Source: JBJXFY01 sp046155815
Lineage (GTDB): Bacteria > Verrucomicrobiota > Verrucomicrobiia > Limisphaerales > CAIMTB01
DNA length: 6,176 bases
Direction of reading: 5' to 3'
NCBI GenBank assembly: GCA_046155815.1
Contig: JBJXFY010000227.1
Coordinates: 1-6,176, forward strand
A program made the position numbers and the translations under genes. This document shows, piece after piece, positions 1-4,200 of this stretch (its first letter is position 1; each line of letters opens with the position of its first letter). The notes below the pieces were generated by a model that saw nothing but the letters and a program-made list of their open reading frames with translations, searched no databases and was not told the origin of the DNA.

Positions 1-119
1 AAGCCCATCGAGACGGCCATCGGGATCAGGAACTGCGCCTCGATGGAGCGGTCGAAGATCATCGGCGCGAGGCCGGCGAAGATCGTGATCGTGTCCACCC
101 GCGCCTTCGCGTCGTCCAT
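1..119 (-). pseudogene. C-terminal stub of an RND efflux pump permease (truncated, runs off left edge)
   Basis: Read on the minus strand, this piece gives TITIFAGLAPMIFDRSIEAQ followed by FLIPMAVSMG. That closely resembles the conserved segment in the last tenth of AcrB/MdtB/CusA-type RND inner-membrane pumps (consensus-like TTFAGLAPMIFE.S.QAQFLIPMAVSLGFG). Such pumps are about 1,030 residues long and drive proton-coupled export of drugs or metals through a tripartite complex. Here the frame can be followed upstream only to a TGA at 198-200, and nothing resembling the other ~900 residues lies to the right, so the gene is decapitated. The match is clear for 1-80 and weaker to about 119, where the usual R-F-R-P-I-L-L-T stretch seems shortened or replaced. 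The only ATG in frame is at 119-117, and I do not think it is a genuine start. The rest of the stub would lie left of the window. Family assignment is from motif memory, without a search. Confidence 0.62.
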
Positions 120-338
120 CCGCGCGCGCAAATCACTCCCCGGCTCGGCCTGGAGGTTGAACCGTGCCAGGCCGCGCAAGCCGTCGGCGTTGTGCTGTCA
201 GTTGCCCTGCTGTCCGGACGGCCCGGATCGGAAGTCGGCAGAATAGGTCAAAGCTTCGAGGTTAATGATGGCCGCCGGGGAATCCTAACAAGAGAAACTA
301 CGCCCCGACGTCCCCGTCGCAGCCTGCCGACCCCGTTG

Positions 339-624
339 TCAACCGTCACAGGCCGGCCGCATCTCCGCGAACTGCACGCCGTCCGTTCGGCTGAGGGCGC
401 GGATGACCCGCCCGGGCGTGGCGTCAGGACGGAGCGTGAGAGGCCAGACGGTCTCGAGGGCGGAACCCTGCCGGGCGAGGGACGCCGCCGCGCAGGCGGG
501 CGGGATGAAGCTCCGCGCCGAGGCCGAGGCGAACGGTCAGTTCGCGGCGGGGCACGGGCACGAAGCCGGGCAGCGGGCCGAGCCCCAGCAGCGCGGAGGC
601 CAGCCCGTGAAGCTTGCCTTTGGG
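339..624 (-). other. Coding-like minus-strand block split over two frames, possible gene remnant
   Basis: Two overlapping minus-strand frames read more like protein than their surroundings. The upstream one runs from after a TAG at 625-627 to a TGA at 424-426 and includes GLASALLGLGPLPGFVPVPR (near 606-547). The downstream one runs from after a TGA at 537-539 to a TGA at 339-341 and includes ETVWPLTLRPDATPGRVIRA followed by LSRTDGVQFAEMRPACDG. The most protein-like parts of the two would join through a shift somewhere around 470-535. Neither frame has a convincing start codon or ribosome binding site, and I recognise no family. It may be a broken gene, a spurious translation of a conserved intergenic repeat, or chance. 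The low confidence reflects that. Confidence 0.25.
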
Positions 625-673
625 CTAGACTTCCCCGCCTGGCCGTCCGGGTGGGGGTTCCGCCCGCGAGGTT

Positions 674-701
674 CCGGGCCGGGGCGGCCATCCCGGCCCG
701 G
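674..701. repeat. Perfect 10-bp GC inverted repeat (hairpin) with 8-nt loop
   Basis: The arm CCGGGCCGGG at 674-683 is exactly complementary to CCCGGCCCGG at 692-701, separated by the 8-base loop GCGGCCAT. All ten pairs are G-C, so the stem would be very stable on either strand. There is no run of T on either side, so it does not look like a standard intrinsic terminator. It lies in the gene-poor stretch about 140 bases before the transposase remnant and could be a leftover palindromic repeat. In DNA this GC-rich a chance palindrome of this kind is not negligible. Confidence 0.5.
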
Positions 702-843
702 CGACGCCGCCCCATCCCGCACGCGTCTTGGAGCCTGTAAGCTCGCAGGCAGCCGGGGCCAGCGCTGCCTCCCCGGCGGACCAACTCGCACCGTTGCCGG
801 AGCGCCCGGGGCATCCCTCCAGCCAGCTCGACTCACAAGGCCG

Positions 844-1110
844 AGCCTTTCCATCCTCGACGCCAAGGTCCGCCGCCTGCAGCCAGAGCAGGTCGTGGGC
901 GAGGTCTCCGCCTGAACGCTGGTCGCGGTGCTGCCAGAGCTGTCCACCCGGGCCGGCGTGGCCACCTGCAACCACGACAGCGGCCCGTGCGACGGCCGCT
1001 TTGCCAACGCCTGCGGGCGGCCGGCAAACCCGCCAAGATCGCCCTGATGGCGCTGATTCGGAAACTCGCCGAACTGGCCAATCGCCTCCTCCACGGCCCC
1101 GCCTTCACCC
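844..1110 (+). pseudogene. Degenerate IS110-family transposase, C-terminal remnant
   Basis: The plus strand carries pieces of the C-terminal (Transposase_20) half of an IS110-family transposase. In the frame of 844-1002 one reads LSILDAKVRRLQ, then QVVGEVSA, an in-frame TGA at 913-915, then TLVAVLPELSTRAGVATCNH and DSGPCDGR. The DSG serine codon (AGC, 979-981) corresponds to the conserved serine of this family, and the TGA falls where family members commonly have Trp or Ala. The frame then changes near 1000 and resumes as QRLRAAGKPAKIALMALIRK followed by LAELANRLLH, the family's C-terminal signature. About 30 residues that normally separate these blocks (the I-x-G-G-R ... Y-M-A region) are missing, and about nine are missing between ELST and AGVA. 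The N-terminal DEDD (RuvC-like) domain was not found in the window. The element cannot encode a working transposase. Similarity ends by about 1110, although the frame stays open to 1445 inside the next gene. Confidence 0.75.
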
Positions 1111-1169
1111 CCACCCCCTGGACCCAAAACCAGACCCTTGCTTCCCGTGCTGGGAGGGCGACCGGCGCT

Positions 1170-1200
1170 TTGACGAAGGGGGGTTGGTGGGCGATAGACT
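1170..1200 (+). promoter_or_regulatory. Candidate sigma70-type promoter of the large CotH/lamin-tail gene, near-leaderless
   Basis: TTGACG at 1170-1175 matches the -35 consensus at five of six positions. For the -10 there are two overlapping choices: TAGACT at 1195-1200 (four of six matches, 19-base spacer) or GATAGA at 1193-1198 (three of six matches, ideal 17-base spacer). Either would place transcription start near 1205-1207, only about 4 to 6 bases before the ATG at 1211. This agrees with the lack of any Shine-Dalgarno-like sequence just upstream of that ATG; the nearest G-rich tract (1178-1190) is too far away to serve. The promoter is inferred from sequence only, and its position just after the transposase remnant may be coincidental. 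Confidence 0.4.
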
Positions 1201-1210
1201 GGCGCATCAC

Positions 1211-4200
1211 ATGCGTCGTATCTCGTCCGCTCGGTGGGCATTTCCCGTCCTGTGGCTCTGGCTCGCGCTGGCGTCCGCCTCCGCGGCCACGCTGCTTGAG
1301 ACCAACACCACCTGGCGCTTCTTCCGCGGCCGGACCGAGGCCTCGGCGCCGGACGCGGCGGCGTGGCGAGCGCGCGGCTTTGCCGACGCCACATGGGAAC
1401 AGGGGCCGGCCCCGTTCTTCTACGGAGAACCGCTCGAGCCCCTGAATGGCACGCTCATCGGCGACATGGCGGGGCAATACTCCACGCTCTTCCTCCGCGC
1501 CCGGTTCAACGTCGGCAATCCGGGCCTCGTGCGCACCCTGCAGCTCCGCGCGGTCTGCGACGACGGCTTCGCCGCCTGGATCAACGGCGTGCGCGTCGCG
1601 GGCCTGAACGCGCCCGCCGAGCCGCTCACCCGCCAGTCGCTCGCCACCGCCAACGTCGCGGAGCCGGTGGCGTTCGCCACCTACGACCTGCCCGATCCGG
1701 CGGCCTACCTCGTCGCCGGGGAAAACGTGCTCGCCGTCCAGGTCTTCAACAACACGCTCACGAGCAGCGACCTCGTGTTCGATGCGGTGCTTGAGGCCGA
1801 GGAAGTCGCCTCCGCGTCGCCCGCGATCGCCTCGGTGACCCCGGCGCCCGGCATCGTGGCGCAGTTGAACCAGGTGACAGTGACTTTCTCCGAGCCGGTG
1901 CAGGGCATGCAGGCGAGTGACTTCCTGATCAATGGCGCAAGCGCCTGGAGCGTCACCGGAGGCGGCGCGAGCTACACCTTCACCTTTCCGCGCCCGCCCT
2001 ACGGCACGGTGCTCGCCTCGTGGAGCCCGCTGCACACGATCACCGACCTCGAATCTCCGCCCCGCCGCTTCGAGCTCTCGTCGCCCGGCGCCTCGTGGCA
2101 GTACGAGCTCGCCGACCCGGCCGGACCGGCCGTCGCGGTGCGGCAGCCACCGGCGGGCGCGACGGCACGCGCGTTGCGCGCAGTGGCCGTGACCTTTGAC
2201 AAGCCGGTGCTGGGCGTGGATGCGGGCGACCTGCAGGTCAACGGCGTGGCCGCGACCAACGTGACCGGCTACGGCAACGGGCCGTTCACGTTCGAGTTCC
2301 CGCCCGTCGCGGCCGGCGCGGCGGAAGTTTCTTGGACACCCGGCCACGGCATCGAGTCGGACGCCGTCGAGCCGCGGCCCTTCTCGGGCGAAAATTGGAG
2401 CTACGCGGTGAACGCGGCCTTTCAGCCGCCGGCACTGAGGGTCCGGGAAATGATGGCGGAGAACTACTCCGCCTACCGCGACGAGGACCAGGATCCCGAG
2501 GACTGGATTGAAATCCGCAACACCGGCGGCACGCCCGTGAACCTCGACGGCTGGTCGCTCAGCGACGACGACGATGAACCCGGCCAGTGGGTGTTTCCCG
2601 CGGTGGTCCTCCAGCCCGACGGCCACCTGGTGGTCTTCGCCTCGGGCAAGGACCGCCGGCCGCTCAACGGGCGGCTGCACACGAACTTCAAGCTGAACCC
2701 CAACGGCGGGATGGTGGGGGTTTATCCGCCCGAACTTCCCCGCGTGCCGGTGGACGTGGTGGAGTTTCCCGAGCAGCGACCCGACTACAGCTGGGCCCTG
2801 CAGCCGCCCGGCGGCACGAACGACTGGCGCTACTTCCTGCGCGGTTCGCCCGGCATCCCCAATTCCTTCAGCCCCATCACCGGCGTCGTGGACGAAGTGC
2901 ACTTCAGCGTGCCGCGTGGCTTCTTCCCGTCCTCGTTCAACCTGAGCCTGCACTGCGCGACGCCCGGCGCGGTGATCCGCTACACCACGAACGGCGCGCC
3001 GCCGACGGCGACCAACGGCTTCGTGTACGCCGCGCCGATCCCGATCAGCGCGTCGCGCGTGGTGCGGGCCGCCGCCTTTGCCAGCAACGCCCTGCCCTCG
3101 CGCGTCACGACCCACACCTACCTCGTCAACCTCGCCGCCACCCGCCTACGCCTGCCGGCGCTGTCGCTCGTCACGGACACCAACAACCTCTACGGCCGCA
3201 CCGGCATCATGGAGTACAACCCGCGCAACTGCGCGCAGCGCGGCCCCAAGTGGGAGCGCCCGGTGTCCGTCGAGCTCATCCGGCCCGGGGACAACGGCGG
3301 CTTCGTGGTGGACGCCGGCCTGCGCGTACAGGGCGGCGACCACATCCGCGGCCAGTACAACTACCGGGCCGGCTCGCCGCCGCAGAACAAGTACTCCTTC
3401 CGGCTCTACTTCCGGGGTGAATACGGCCAGGGCCGGCTGGAATACCCGCTCTTCCCTGAAACCACCCAGGAGAGCTTCGACACGATCGTGCTGCGAGCCG
3501 GGATGAACGACCACACCAATCCCTACCTCACCGACGAGTTCGTCCGCACGCTGGCCCGGGACACCGGCCAGCCGGCGGCCGTGGGAACCTTCGTGCATCT
3601 CTTCATCAACGGCGTGTACCGGGGTTACTACAATCCCTGCGAGCGCGTGGACGTGGACTTCCTCCAGGCCTACCACGGCGGCGGTCGGCTCTGGGATGTC
3701 ATGGCCCAGTTCGGCGAGGTGCGCGAAGGCGACGTCACCGCGTGGAACACCCTTCGCAACCTGTGCAACAACACCAGCCGGCCGCTCACGAACCCCACCA
3801 ACTACCTCGCCGTGGCCGACCGGCTCGACCTGGTGAACTTCGTGGACTACCTGCTGCCGCTCATTTACGTGGACAATGACGACTGGCCGCACAACAACTG
3901 GCGCGCCGCGCGCGAGCGCGTACCCGGAGGCAGGTACCGCTTCTACGCTTGGGACTCCGAATGGGCCTGCGGCATCGTCAATGGCCACTCACCCAGCTTC
4001 AACACCATCAACGGCCAGCTCTCCTCCACCGCGCCGCCGTGGGGCGGCACGGACATCCAGCAGATCTTCAACGGCCTCAAGCGCTCGCCGGAGTTCCAGC
4101 AGCTCTTCGCCGACCGCGTTCACCGGCATCTCTACAACGGCGGCGCCCTGACCGACGAACGCATCCGAACGCGCTACGAGCAGGTCCGGGCGCGCCTCAA

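Larger units (their letters stand above)
201..843. other. Gene-poor, probably decayed stretch with no intact gene
   Basis: I could not recognise an intact gene on either strand in this ~640-base stretch. The ATG-initiated open frames here are rich in Arg, Gly, Ala and Pro, as expected from random GC-rich DNA, and lack recognisable motifs. The stretch holds a coding-like minus-strand block that changes frame (339-624) and a strong hairpin (674-701), listed separately. It sits between two gene remnants, the RND stub on the left and the transposase remnant on the right, which fits a zone of insertion, deletion and decay. I see no tRNA, rRNA, CRISPR array or tandem DNA repeat in it. Confidence 0.5.

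Noticed and set aside
674..701. Rho-independent terminator
   Set aside because: The stem is strong, but no T-tract follows on either strand and no intact gene ends just before it.
913..915. TGA read as tryptophan (alternative genetic code), since it falls where transposases can have Trp
   Set aside because: The large gene uses TGG for tryptophan throughout and has no in-frame TGA, and the transposase remnant also has deletions and a frame change, so ordinary decay is the simpler explanation.
1..1210. Search for tRNA, rRNA, CRISPR repeats or riboswitch-like elements
   Set aside because: No cloverleaf, conserved rRNA string, regularly spaced repeat or recognisable riboswitch core was seen by eye.
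248..1394. Overlapping minus-strand open frames (248-814, 537-1394, 625-975) as genes
   Set aside because: Their compositions are Arg/Pro/Gly-rich and motif-free. Parts of them are antisense to the transposase remnant and to the start of the large gene.
987..1445. A 152-codon plus-strand frame as an intact gene
   Set aside because: Only its first ~40 codons resemble the IS110 transposase C-terminus. The rest runs through the promoter region and out of frame into the start of the large gene.
833..3115. A 760-codon open frame on the minus strand
   Set aside because: It lies antisense to the large gene and the transposase remnant, its translation is an Arg/Gly/Ala/Val-rich string without recognisable domains, and it is explained by the strong GC bias at third codon positions of the plus-strand gene.
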